Source of the DNA: Candidatus Woesearchaeota archaeon
GTDB lineage: Archaea > Nanobdellota > Nanobdellia > Woesearchaeales > SM23-78
Direction of reading: 5' to 3'
Length of the DNA: 64,000 nucleotides
NCBI GenBank assembly: GCA_019322375.1
Contig: JAHWIP010000003.1
Span: 1-64,000 of the forward strand
A program made the translations under genes and the position numbers. A model generated the notes under the pieces. The model was not told where the DNA came from and made no database searches. It worked only from the letters and a program-made list of their open reading frames with translations. Shown one piece after another: positions 43,092 to 52,600 of the stretch (within the stretch, counting starts at the first letter, position 1; every line of letters starts with the position of its first letter).

Positions 43092-43988
43092 ATGAACAAG
43101 AAAGCCATTGTGTTTGACAAACTCATGACAGCTGTTCTGATAATCATTGTGCTGGCTGTTTTTATTTTTTTCCTGGTAAAGATAAAAATCCATGCCTTAA
43201 AAATTGTTGAGGATTCTGAGTGCAAAGCAAGCATTATCAGCCATGCAACTCTTTTAAGGGTGACTGGAGAAGACACAACACCAGACATTCACTGCCCTAC
43301 CAAATATTATACTCTTCCAAAAGAAAGCAATGAAGAAATAAAGCATTATATTGCTGATTCATTAAAGACCTGCTGGGGAACCTGGGGCAAAGGAGAGCTT
43401 CAGTTATTTAACCAGCAAGGCTATTACTGCCATGTGTGCTCTGTGATTGATTTTGATGATAAAACAAAAAAAATACAAGGCCTGAACAATTACCTGATTA
43501 ATACGCCAACAGATAAAGATACCCCTCTCACATACATGGACTACCTCACAGGTTATGCATCTGAAAAAGCAGACCCTGCATTAATACAAGAGGTTCAGGA
43601 AAAAGGTTTTTCAGACACCATACACACTTCAAAGCCTTATGCAGTCATGTTTGTTTATGCCAAAGGAAAAACAGGTGTTAAAGCATTTCTTGATGGCATG
43701 GATGCTCTTGGCCTGGGAACAACAGGAGGAGGAATCACTACAGGGCTTGCACTGGGCTCAGCAGCAGGCATAGGGCTGGCAGCAGCAGGAGTGGCAAGTG
43801 GTGGAGCAGCAATTGTTATAGCAGGAGCAGTCACAGCTGCTGGCGGAGTGATAGGCTATATAACAGCAGATGATACTCACTGGATAGCCCTTACATTGTT
43901 CACAGAATACAATGCTGAAACCCTGAAAAGCATTGGGTGCGAGATAGCCCCTGCAAAGCAGGACAGAAAAACTGATGAAACTGGTTAA
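43092..43988 (+). CDS. Family B1 paralogue with glycine-zipper hydrophobic domain
   Basis: The 298-residue protein has an N-terminal helix, then the CW...G...C-x2-C ectodomain of family B1, then a ~55-residue glycine/alanine-rich hydrophobic hairpin (about residues 210-260: TTGGGITTGLALGSAAG, AAAGVASGGAAIVIAG, TAAGGVIGYIT). Glycine zippers of this type insert in membranes in pore-forming toxins and channel proteins. Its paralogue at 42131 lacks this segment. It starts 1 bp after the previous stop. Confidence 0.7.
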   Translation: MNKKAIVFDKLMTAVLIIIVLAVFIFFLVKIKIHALKIVEDSECKASIISHATLLRVTGEDTTPDIHCPTKYYTLPKESNEEIKHYIADSLKTCWGTWGKGELQLFNQQGYYCHVCSVIDFDDKTKKIQGLNNYLINTPTDKDTPLTYMDYLTGYASEKADPALIQEVQEKGFSDTIHTSKPYAVMFVYAKGKTGVKAFLDGMDALGLGTTGGGITTGLALGSAAGIGLAAAGVASGGAAIVIAGAVTAAGGVIGYITADDTHWIALTLFTEYNAETLKSIGCEIAPAKQDRKTDETG

Positions 43989-44071
43989 AAAACTTAATTT
44001 GGTGATTTAGTTAAAGCGAAAGCATTAAAAAACACAAAAGCATAAAAAATCTTGAAACAAGAGGTTTTAAC

Positions 44072-44233
44072 ATGAGTTATGGCATGAACCGTATGAACAA
44101 GAAAGCCCAGGAAACAATGAGTCCTGAAGGCGGCACACTAAGAATAATATGGTTTGTGATTGTCTTATTAGTACTTATTATTATTGTTTATTTTGTTGCA
44201 ACAAATTTTAAACTAATCAAACTGCCATTTTGA
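44072..44233 (+). CDS. 53-residue single-span membrane protein
   Basis: MSYGMNRMNKKAQETMSPEG leads into a hydrophobic helix (IIWFVIVLLVLIIIVYFVA) and a short tail. It lies 9 bp upstream of the amidase gene. GAGGTTTTAA precedes the ATG. It could be a membrane partner of the amidase; no family is recognised. Confidence 0.6.
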   Translation: MSYGMNRMNKKAQETMSPEGGTLRIIWFVIVLLVLIIIVYFVATNFKLIKLPF

Positions 44234-44242
44234 GGTTAAGAA

Positions 44243-45076
44243 ATGAAGCTGATAAATGCTATTGGTGCCATTGTTTTAGGATTGTTTGTATTAATTATAC
44301 TAATCCTGATATTTGTTCCAAACACATTCAAAATTGTTAATAATATCTTTCTTATTATTGGCCAACAATTAGGCTTTAACCCAGCAGTTCCTGGAGGTGA
44401 AGACTATGGCTTTGGAGGGCTTTATGGAAGCACACCATCAACTATTCCAACTGATGCTGAGCCAGAGCGTATTAAAAAAGTCAAAACAAAGCCAGGCATT
44501 CCTGTTGATGAAAAATATTTTGGAGAGCTCTACTCTTATTCCAGGGAAGGAGCACTTGTTGACACCATTGTACTGCACCACACAGGGGATAATAAAGCTT
44601 CGCAAACATTCAATACTCTGAAAAAAAGAGAGCTTTCAGTGCATTATGTTGTTGACAAGGACGGCACAATATATTACTTGATAGATGAGAGCACAAAAGG
44701 CGCTCATTGCGGTTGCTGCCCGCCAAGCAACCCGACTTGTTGCAAAGCAGGAGAAAACTGTCCTGTTTGCCTGAATGAAGAATTAAGAGAAATGAATGCC
44801 AAATCAATAGGCATTGAAATTGTTAACACAGGATATGCAGATGATTACTACACTAATGAGCAATATGTTTCAATAGATAAACTGATAAATGATATTGCAA
44901 GCAGATGGACTGCTATTGCTGTTGATAATGAGCATGTGCTTGGGCATTACCAGATTACACTGGGTAAGTGGGATCCTTCACCTGTTTTTAAATGGGCAAG
45001 AATACAAGGATTGTCAGGCCACTTAATGCTTGCAGACATAGGAAAAAAAGCACCCTCTGAATACGGCTATACATGA
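44243..45076 (+). CDS. Membrane-anchored N-acetylmuramoyl-L-alanine amidase (Amidase_2/PGRP fold)
   Basis: The 277-residue protein has an N-terminal helix (INAIGAIVLGLFVLIILILIF) and an Amidase_2 domain from ~105. The zinc ligands are all recognisable: H112 in IVLHHTGDN, H235 in VLGHYQITLG and D244 in KWDPSP. SIGIEIVN is the usual core strand. A seven-cysteine insert (GAHCGCCPPSN...CCKAG...CPVC) sits after the family GAH motif. Family enzymes cleave the bond between muramic acid and L-Ala in bacterial murein or its precursors. The active site faces outward. Archaea have no murein, so the substrate is probably a bacterial wall. Confidence 0.88.
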   Translation: MKLINAIGAIVLGLFVLIILILIFVPNTFKIVNNIFLIIGQQLGFNPAVPGGEDYGFGGLYGSTPSTIPTDAEPERIKKVKTKPGIPVDEKYFGELYSYSREGALVDTIVLHHTGDNKASQTFNTLKKRELSVHYVVDKDGTIYYLIDESTKGAHCGCCPPSNPTCCKAGENCPVCLNEELREMNAKSIGIEIVNTGYADDYYTNEQYVSIDKLINDIASRWTAIAVDNEHVLGHYQITLGKWDPSPVFKWARIQGLSGHLMLADIGKKAPSEYGYT

Positions 45077-45127
45077 GTTTGTGACAGAGCATTAAAATAC
45101 ACTGAGACACATTAAAATAATAGCAAA

Positions 45128-45137
45128 GTTTATATAC
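45128..45137 (+). promoter_or_regulatory. TATA box inside cluster B
   Basis: GTTTATATAC is 25-34 bp before the ATG at 45162 and supports that start over the TTG at 45144. It marks a second transcription unit within cluster B. Confidence 0.5.
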
Positions 45138-45161
45138 AAAGATTTGCAAGAATTATATGAG

Positions 45162-45872
45162 ATGAAACCCTTGTTTTCAAAGAATAAAAAAAAGAAAGGC
45201 TTGTCAACCCTTGGAACCATTATAGGACTAATACTTTTACTAGCAGTCCTGGCAATCTTTCTTCCGGTTATTCTTCGCGCAGGCAAAACAACTGATGAAG
45301 TCCCCAAAGACATAATGGACCCTGTCAAGGCATGCCATGGAAAAGAGAGTGGTGAGGAATGTTATCTTGGCGGAATAGCTGGTTTTTGCAGGGATTTCAG
45401 GTGTGTTATAGAGACTTCAGCAAAAAACATGAAAGAATCAATAACTATTTTCAAGACAACTTTCAAGGACAGCATTGAGAATTGCCAGAAAGATGTAGCC
45501 CAGTGCCCTGAGGCAACAAAGGCTCTGGACTTAATGATTGGTTATTTCACAGATGCAGGGCTTGTTGTTCATAGATTAGCCTCAGACAGAGCAGAGTTCA
45601 GGCTATACCAGGAAAAAAACTTTTTAGGTATTGGAGGGCATAAAGCCTCTTTTGTTTTTTACGGCGATACTTGTGTAATAGAGAAGAAAGGGGATAATGA
45701 TGTTCCTACATCGGGCAAAAACTTTAAGCTTGGGATCAAAAAAGAAAGCAAAGGTTTTGTAGTATATGACCTTGAAAAAACTGCTGCTGAACTAGGCACT
45801 TTTATATCTTTCAGGCATCAAACCCAGAATGATGCAACCACCCCGGTCTGTGTTTATTACACTACAGATTAG
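45162..45872 (+). CDS. Class III-signal bitopic protein
   Basis: From the ATG at 45162 it has 236 residues. The start KNKKKKGLSTLGTIIGLILLLAVLAIF is a textbook class III signal (KKKG-LSTLG). The ectodomain has cysteines (VKACHGKESGEECYLGGIAGFCRDFRC, ENCQKDVAQC) and an alpha/beta C-terminus. It is probably a filament-associated subunit. Confidence 0.7.
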   Translation: MKPLFSKNKKKKGLSTLGTIIGLILLLAVLAIFLPVILRAGKTTDEVPKDIMDPVKACHGKESGEECYLGGIAGFCRDFRCVIETSAKNMKESITIFKTTFKDSIENCQKDVAQCPEATKALDLMIGYFTDAGLVVHRLASDRAEFRLYQEKNFLGIGGHKASFVFYGDTCVIEKKGDNDVPTSGKNFKLGIKKESKGFVVYDLEKTAAELGTFISFRHQTQNDATTPVCVYYTTD

Positions 45873-45945
45873 CAATGCTAAAATAAATTTTATTATCATA
45901 AAATATTTAATTATTAAAAAAAATTGATTGCAAAGGTGAACTATT

Positions 45946-46599
45946 TTGTTAACAAAATCAAGAAAAGGACTTTCCCTTTTAGGAATGCTTGGTGGTGTAA
46001 TCATAGTAGTTGTACTGGTTATTGTTCTAATCAATATTTTCATTAACAGAGGAGCCAAGCCTCTGGAGAACATCACTGGAGAGATAATTACCTGCGGAGG
46101 ACTTGCAGGTGTTATTGGCGGGGGAGAAGGGGTTTGTATAAGCAAAAGCACTCTTTGCGACGGCCCAAAGCTTCCTAATCCTGAGTGCAAGGCTAGCAAT
46201 CCTGACAAGCCTTATTGCTGTTTTAAACAAGCAGAGGGTGCTGAAGGCCCTCCTGGTTCTGGCCCGACGGCTTGTGTTAAGGATGTTGACCCCTGGGAAC
46301 CTGTAATTGTTGAAGACGATTATGTTTGCGCTTCTAGTAAGGAGGCGTGCGAGCAGACTATGAATTTTGTTAATGTTCTGAATGAATGTGCTCAATTTAG
46401 TGAAGGTTGTGAATGCAAGGATGAAGTAGAAGGAATTGAGCACCCTTGTGAAGGCAATCTTAAATGGGCTCTTTTTGGCCTTGATAAATCTGAGCCTAAA
46501 CATGAAGTTGTTATGAAATGCTATCCTGCTGTTAAGGAATGCGAGGATTCAAATGAATGTGAGCGTTGTGTTCCAAACCATTTTGAATGTGCAGAATAA
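45946..46599 (+). CDS. Class III-signal pilin-like protein with CC-rich units
   Basis: The 217-residue protein uses a TTG start after AAAGGTGAAC. SRKGLSLLGMLGGVIIVVVLVIVL is the signal and helix. The ectodomain repeats the cluster B cysteine unit (GVCISKSTLCDG...PECKASNPDKPYCCFK) and adds a second cysteine-rich block (FSEGCECKDE, ECEDSNECERCVPNHFEC). It is probably disulfide-stabilised and surface exposed. Confidence 0.7.
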   Translation: MLTKSRKGLSLLGMLGGVIIVVVLVIVLINIFINRGAKPLENITGEIITCGGLAGVIGGGEGVCISKSTLCDGPKLPNPECKASNPDKPYCCFKQAEGAEGPPGSGPTACVKDVDPWEPVIVEDDYVCASSKEACEQTMNFVNVLNECAQFSEGCECKDEVEGIEHPCEGNLKWALFGLDKSEPKHEVVMKCYPAVKECEDSNECERCVPNHFECAE

Positions 46600-46663
46600 T
46601 AACTCTGTTAATTCTTCCCCACCGAAACAAATTTATACTTATTAAGCAAGTTTCTTATGTATT

Positions 46664-47818
46664 ATGGCTTGGATGAATAAAAAAGGCGGTGAAAGACAGA
46701 TTGGACTTAGCGAACTTACGCTTTATGTGTTTGTCATTCTGCTTATAGTTGTCTTATTTATTGTTAGCTATAGGTTTATCGGAGCTTTTCTCAGAGGAGG
46801 AGTTGATAAAGACACTGAGTCTAATTTTGTGTCACTGGCAGAGAACCTTGAGTTAATGATTGAGAAAGACGCAGGGTTTGAATACCAGACCATGATTTTT
46901 TATATGAAAGAAAAGCATTTTGTGTTTGGCTTTACATCCAAGCAGGCTCTTTCCTCTTCTCCAGCAAAGCATTTTATGCCTGAGAAATGCAATGAGCACT
47001 CATGCCTTTGCCTGTATAAAGAACCTGATGATGTAGCAGATGACAAGCCTGTCAAGTGCATATCTTTTGGGCACAAGGTTATTTTTCATGGCTATGACTT
47101 AAAAAAAGTGTCTGCTGCTCAGCTGGTTTATCCTGACCTAGGAGCAGAGCTGGGTGCGCGTGAGCAAGGAGAATCTTATTATTTATCTGATTATCCTGAA
47201 ACTATTTCTTTTTATATAGAAGGCTTGTTTATTGGCCCTTCACTAGACAATCCTCATGACCTTTACCTGGAAAAAATAGTTGCTAATAACAGGGTGCATG
47301 TTTTTGTGACTCCTGGCCTTAAGCAGGAAATGATAGAGACAAGGATTGAACTGTTATCTCCCTGCCCTTTTGATTCTGATGAAGAATGCATGGGCAAGAG
47401 AAGAAACTCTGTTCTGGGCAGTAATGATTATTGTTTTTATGATGAGAGCCAGGCTAAGTGCTTGTTAAAAAAAGATGTGGATGCCTGTTCTTTCTCAGAC
47501 AGAATTACACAGCCCTGTCTTTGCGGCTCTACATTTATAGACCCAGACACCAGGACAGAAGAAACCTATTGTTATCAAAAATCTGATAAAAGGATTTTTG
47601 TCCTTCCATTTGACTGCGATTCAGAGGAATTAAGAGAAAAAAAATGCCTTGCTTACTGCAGGGCAATCACTGATACAGAGGACTGCGACACAAGAGAACA
47701 GGATTACTGTGATAAAGACCCTTGCGAGTTTGCTTCTAAAGAAAAGCCGTGCGAAGTGCGCCCATTAGGCAAAAAAACTTATTGTGCTTCTTACTCAAGG
47801 GATTACAGCATGGATTAA
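46664..47818 (+). CDS. Bitopic surface protein with cysteine-rich C-terminus
   Basis: The 384-residue protein begins MAWMNKKGGERQIGLSEL, followed by a helix (LYVFVILLIVVLFIVSYRFIG). The ectodomain is mixed, and its last ~150 residues carry ~17 cysteines (LSPCPFDSDEECMG, DACSFSDRITQPCLCGS, KKCLAYCR, DYCDKDPCEFASKEKPCE). It is a member of the cluster B set by its start and layout. Confidence 0.7.
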   Translation: MAWMNKKGGERQIGLSELTLYVFVILLIVVLFIVSYRFIGAFLRGGVDKDTESNFVSLAENLELMIEKDAGFEYQTMIFYMKEKHFVFGFTSKQALSSSPAKHFMPEKCNEHSCLCLYKEPDDVADDKPVKCISFGHKVIFHGYDLKKVSAAQLVYPDLGAELGAREQGESYYLSDYPETISFYIEGLFIGPSLDNPHDLYLEKIVANNRVHVFVTPGLKQEMIETRIELLSPCPFDSDEECMGKRRNSVLGSNDYCFYDESQAKCLLKKDVDACSFSDRITQPCLCGSTFIDPDTRTEETYCYQKSDKRIFVLPFDCDSEELREKKCLAYCRAITDTEDCDTREQDYCDKDPCEFASKEKPCEVRPLGKKTYCASYSRDYSMD

Positions 47819-47904
47819 TAATAGTTGCTTGGATTAATAATAATTATTAGTAATTGTTCTAAAAACCTAAATCTTTTTAAACTCGTTTATCAACAATTTA
47901 AGTT

Positions 47905-48387
47905 ATGAGTTTTTATGATTTTAATAACAAGAAAGCCAGGAGCATGATTGCAACTTCTTTTTATGTATTATTTGGCTTGATGCTGGGAGCCTTTTTTGTG
48001 ATAGCTGTTCTTGGAAGAGTTAAGGATGCTGTTGGTGATTCTGCTTATCATAAAAAGTTTTATTCCAGGGACCTGGCCTTGCTTGTTGATGCCTTGCATG
48101 CCAGCAATGGAAAGTTTGTTGTTGATTATGATGTTAATCTTCCAGACAACATGCTCCTGGACTTTGGTCTTGAGCCTGGAGCAGTCATCTTAACAGACCG
48201 CTCTGACACACTCATGGATAACAGGCATAAAACTGCTTTTTTGTTTGGGCATAATGATTATGTAAAAATAATTCCTGTCACAATTGACAAGAACATGCTT
48301 AAATTGTTAGTGGTGGCTGATAACAACACCATTACATTTGAAGAGAAAGGGATGGATGATTTAAGTACAAATGATAAAGAGGAGTGA
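47905..48387 (+). CDS. Small bitopic cluster B protein
   Basis: The 160-residue protein has NNKKARSMIATSFYVLFGLMLGAFF as signal and helix, then a short alpha/beta ectodomain (SRDLALLVDALHASNGKFVVDYD). It contains no cysteines, unlike most of its neighbours. Its helix carries unusually many small residues. It is probably a minor pilin-like subunit. Confidence 0.68.
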   Translation: MSFYDFNNKKARSMIATSFYVLFGLMLGAFFVIAVLGRVKDAVGDSAYHKKFYSRDLALLVDALHASNGKFVVDYDVNLPDNMLLDFGLEPGAVILTDRSDTLMDNRHKTAFLFGHNDYVKIIPVTIDKNMLKLLVVADNNTITFEEKGMDDLSTNDKEE

Positions 48388-48420
48388 TTTAAGTATAAAT
48401 GATTTAAGCAAAGAATAAGG

Positions 48421-48960
48421 ATGAGAATAATAAAAAAGAGGCTGAGCCTGAATAACAAAAAGGGGTTGGGAACTGAGGAGTGGCTTGAACTTCTGCCTTA
48501 CATAGTGTTAACAGTGGTTGTAATGGTGGCTATTTTTGCCCTGATAAACCTTTTTGTTAATATTTCTGTTGATGTTAAGCCTGTTCAAAGGGAAGTTCTT
48601 TTCTACAGGCTGATGTATGCTCCTAACTCAATTATGTATATGGATAATCTTACTGGCAGGGTTCACCCTGGTGTTATTAGCTGGGATAATTTTACCAACC
48701 AGACCCTTGACAAATCTATTGCTTATGATTATGAAAGGCATATATCTGCAAAATTGATATTATATAACCTGGAAAAAGAGCCAATCAAAACAGCTTATCT
48801 TAATGGGCTGTGGTTTAACCGCTTAGAGCCTTTGGCCAGGAGCAGGATTAAGGGTGCAGGCAGTGCAGAGCTCTACACCAAGAAAATCCCTGTTGTTTAC
48901 AGGAGAAATGATGTGAACAGGGCAGGCTATCTTAAAGTTGAGATTATCATTCCAAACTAA
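48421..48960 (+). CDS. Class III-signal bitopic protein
   Basis: The 179-residue protein has NNKKGLGTEEWLELLPYIVLTVVVMVAIF: KKG-LGTEE places glutamates at mature positions 4 and 5, close to the Glu5 of bacterial type IV pilins. The ectodomain is beta-rich (YMDNLTGRVHPGVISWDNF). It is one of the better pilin candidates in cluster B. Confidence 0.7.
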   Translation: MRIIKKRLSLNNKKGLGTEEWLELLPYIVLTVVVMVAIFALINLFVNISVDVKPVQREVLFYRLMYAPNSIMYMDNLTGRVHPGVISWDNFTNQTLDKSIAYDYERHISAKLILYNLEKEPIKTAYLNGLWFNRLEPLARSRIKGAGSAELYTKKIPVVYRRNDVNRAGYLKVEIIIPN

Positions 48961-48975
48961 CAGCGAGTGATTTGA

Positions 48976-49644
48976 ATGAGCAGTTTGATTAATTCAAGAA
49001 AAGGCATGAAAACCATTGTGACAATATTATCAGTTGTCTTGTTAGTATTCATATTCATAATATTTATTTTTCTTTTCAGGCTTGGCGCCAGGAACAAGGC
49101 AGAAAGCATAGAATCAGATTTTTCCTCTGTAAGAACAGAGTTTTTGCTTAAAACCTTTTTAAGAACACCAGCTGTTATTAGTGATGATTACCCTGTTGAA
49201 GACTTGTTCCCTGGCATAGGAGAAGGCATTACCAATGCAGACCTGGTATCATGGACATGTAGTAAGGATAAAGACAGGAATTACAAGACCTTGAAAAACT
49301 CAATAAACACTTTTTTTGATGAGGCATATGAAGATGACTGGGAAGCATGGATAATCTATTCTAATCCTAAAGTAAAAAAGAAGGGCTTTGGGCACAAGAG
49401 TTATCTTGAAGGGATTGAGAAAAGCATAAACCGCTTGCTAACAGCAGGACAGCTGGCTTTGCTAGCAGCCAAATCATCAGACCCAGCCAGCAGGGGATTA
49501 ATCTTCAAGCTTTTTATAACTCCTTATCGTGAAGCAGGCTTTGGCTCCCAGGTGGTTCCTTGCCCAGACGGAGAACTAGCCCAGATAATGCTTTACTCCC
49601 ACACAGCATTTATTGAAATAAAACACCTGAAAGGCTTAACATAA
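48976..49644 (+). CDS. Class III-signal bitopic protein
   Basis: The 222-residue protein has NSRKGMKTIVTILSVVLLVFIFIIF as signal and helix, then a charged, mostly helical ectodomain with WTCSKDKDRNYK and a single further Cys (VVPCPDG). It starts 15 bp after the preceding stop and ends 12 bp before the giant M23 gene. Confidence 0.68.
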   Translation: MSSLINSRKGMKTIVTILSVVLLVFIFIIFIFLFRLGARNKAESIESDFSSVRTEFLLKTFLRTPAVISDDYPVEDLFPGIGEGITNADLVSWTCSKDKDRNYKTLKNSINTFFDEAYEDDWEAWIIYSNPKVKKKGFGHKSYLEGIEKSINRLLTAGQLALLAAKSSDPASRGLIFKLFITPYREAGFGSQVVPCPDGELAQIMLYSHTAFIEIKHLKGLT

Positions 49645-49656
49645 GATAAAATAAAA

Positions 49657-52600
49657 ATGGATAAAGTAAAACTGAGATTAAAAAACAGAAAAGCACAGGT
49701 TTACCCGCTTTTTGTAGTGGTCTTTACAATAGTGGCCTTGACAACAGCCCTTATTGGCTTGAGCAATGCAAAAGAGGTTACTGATTTATCTGGCAGGGAA
49801 ATGCTTATCGGCACCAAGCAATCAGCTGTTTTTGCATCTCTTCAAGACGCAGATGCTGTTAGTTTATTCATAGAGCAGGCAGCAGAATTTGCAGGCCAGC
49901 AAGCCCTGGATAAAATAAGAAAATCATGCTTTTTTGGAGTTGATGAGGAACAAGAAGTTGATGAGTGGGAGTCTCCATGCGGCAAGTTTGTTTATCCTCT
50001 TTGGAGCACTAATGAAAATCTTTGCCTTCCTGATTGTGAAACAGCTTTTGTCAATGCCTTTAACAAGGATTTTTTAAGCCGAACAAACAAGTATTATGAG
50101 TTCACAAACATAGAGCTGCCTATTTCTTATAACATGAGCCTGGAAATACATGACAATCATTTTTTTGTTCATGGAACCTCTGACACAGAACTAAGGATTA
50201 ATGTGGTTGATATTCAGAGCAGGATTAAGTCTCCCCTGGCAATAGCCCAGACTTATGAGGAAGGCAGGCTTATCTGGCCTGTTGATTACTCTGACCACAC
50301 AATCACCTCTTGCTTTGGTGAAAGAGATGTTGTTGGGGGGAGCAAATACCATCCTGCTGTTGATATCCGGGCTCCAAAAGGAACACCAGTGCTGGCAGCT
50401 GCTTTAGGAAAAGTGATTCTTACTGACCCTTGCTGGGGAAGAATTGTTATTAATCATGGCTCTGGCTTAAGCACAGAGTATCTTCACTTGGAAAAAATTG
50501 ATGTTAAGGTTAATGATGATGTGGTGCAGGGACAAAGAATAGGAACTTCTGGCAGCAATGGCTGTGACACAAGAGAGTTTGTTCCGCACCTGCATTTTGG
50601 GGTTATATATCAAGGTGTTCAGTCACCCATGCATTATAAAGGGCAGGAAATAGTTTTGAGCAACAACCATATCCAGCCCATGTGCTTGATTGAAAAAGGG
50701 TATGCTGCTAAGCCAGAAAGCAACTGCAACCAGCTTGTGAACACAGACTTAGACAAGATTTGTGAATTGTATAATCTGCCAGAAGAATTTTTTGAATCAT
50801 CAGAATCATCAAAGCCATCAGAGCCATCAGAACCAGACCAAGACACTTCTTCTGAAGAAAGTGCTGATGCAGAGAATGCTGGTGCAGAAAGTGTTAATGC
50901 AGAAAGCACTGAGCTGGATTATTCTCTGGCACAGGCTCCTGGCAGCTATGCTTTTAAACCATCTTTTACCTTGAGGGTTAACAAGAAAATAGAAAACCCT
51001 ATTGAGCCAGTAACAGAGTGGTTTGAGAACACCTGGAACGAGTGCGAGGATGACCCTTGGAAATGTTTAAGAGAAAAAATGAGTGAGTTTAATGAGCAGG
51101 ACTATGATTACAAGCTCATGTTTGCTGACAGGTGCGAGGAAGGCTATCACTTGTTCTATGACATACTGGAGTTTTTTGAGGACTGCTTTTCAAACCAGAA
51201 GTATGGGTGCTCATGCGAGTTTAATTTATCAGATGCTTTTTCAATAACTGACTTGCGAATAGTTTTTGACACACAAGCAAACACAGCCTCTCTTTTTTCC
51301 AAGCAGGGAGATAAGCCTGGTGATGAATATGAATTAATTGATTCATACCAGTTCTATTATGGAAGCATAACCAAGCCAGCCCCTGCTTCTCCTTATAGGT
51401 ATTATGTGTATCAGCTTGATTATGATGATTATGGGGAGCTGGAAAATGCAGAGCTTATGCAAATGAAGTCATTGCTTGATGTATTTGATGTTGTGCCTTT
51501 TTTTGATTACAAAGAACTAAGACTGGCAAAGCCAGGAGAGGCTGAGCAAGGATATTTTGTGAACACAGAAACAATTCAGTGCAAGTACAAGAAGAACAAG
51601 TTCAGGCTGTGTGCAAAGCCAGCACAGGAAAGAGAAGACTTGTTCCCTATAAGGTTTGCTTTTCACTTAAAAGACAAGCCTCCTGAGCCTGTTAAAAAAG
51701 GAGATGTGGAAATTATAGAGGTGGAGGAGAGTTCTGAGTCAGATGTTGACAAGGTAATGCAGGCAGCAGGCTTTCTAGGAACCATATTCCCTCCTCTAGG
51801 CTACTTGTTCACAGCAATTAATATTCTCAGTGTGTTGGAAGACTTTAAACCAAGAAAGTTCGAGGTAATAGTTGATGTTCCTCTTGACAAGGATGGCAAA
51901 CCCCTGGATGTTGCTGGCTATGAAGTTTATTGCAGTGATTACCTGACAAACATCCTGCCAGTGGATGTTTTGGATAAATATAATCCAAGTCATTTTGTTG
52001 TGATGGCTAATGATGAGATGAATAAAAAAGTAAGCCAGCTAGACCAGTATGTTAAGAAGAACCCTTACACAGACTTTCTGAATCTTGAGAGCTGTGATGT
52101 GCCTGTGAGCAAGTTCACAGGAGAAACCATTCTTGTGCCTGGAATCAAAGGGGTTGTTAAGGACGGTAAAATGGTTTTCAACCTTCATAAATGCGGGGAC
52201 TTGGCAATAATTATAGATAAACTAATAAGAAAAGACTACTGTGTATCACTAATACCTGTTGACAAGAATGGCAACAAGATAATGGAGCATGCTGTGAGCA
52301 ACTGCGCGCAAACCAATTCACTGCTTGACCTGGTTATTAGTGAGATGATAGAGGAACAGCTAGGAGAATTTATTCCTGCAAGCCTTATACCTGATAATTT
52401 AAAGCCTTATATCAAGCTGCCTGACACAAGCGATATTGTTAATGCAGTAACAGGGGAAGGCAGTTTTGACATGATAGACATTGTTAATCTTGACAAGCTG
52501 GACGCAGACATAAAAAATTATCTTGAGGAATTCGTGGTTGGAACTATTAATGAAGACATAATAGGCACTTCTGTTGTTAATTCTATTGATGACTTAAAGC

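Noticed and set aside
50634..50909. Antisense open frame inside the giant M23 gene (Ser/Glu linker region)
   Set aside because: It is a shadow of the low-complexity acidic linker read backwards and has no start signal or domain.
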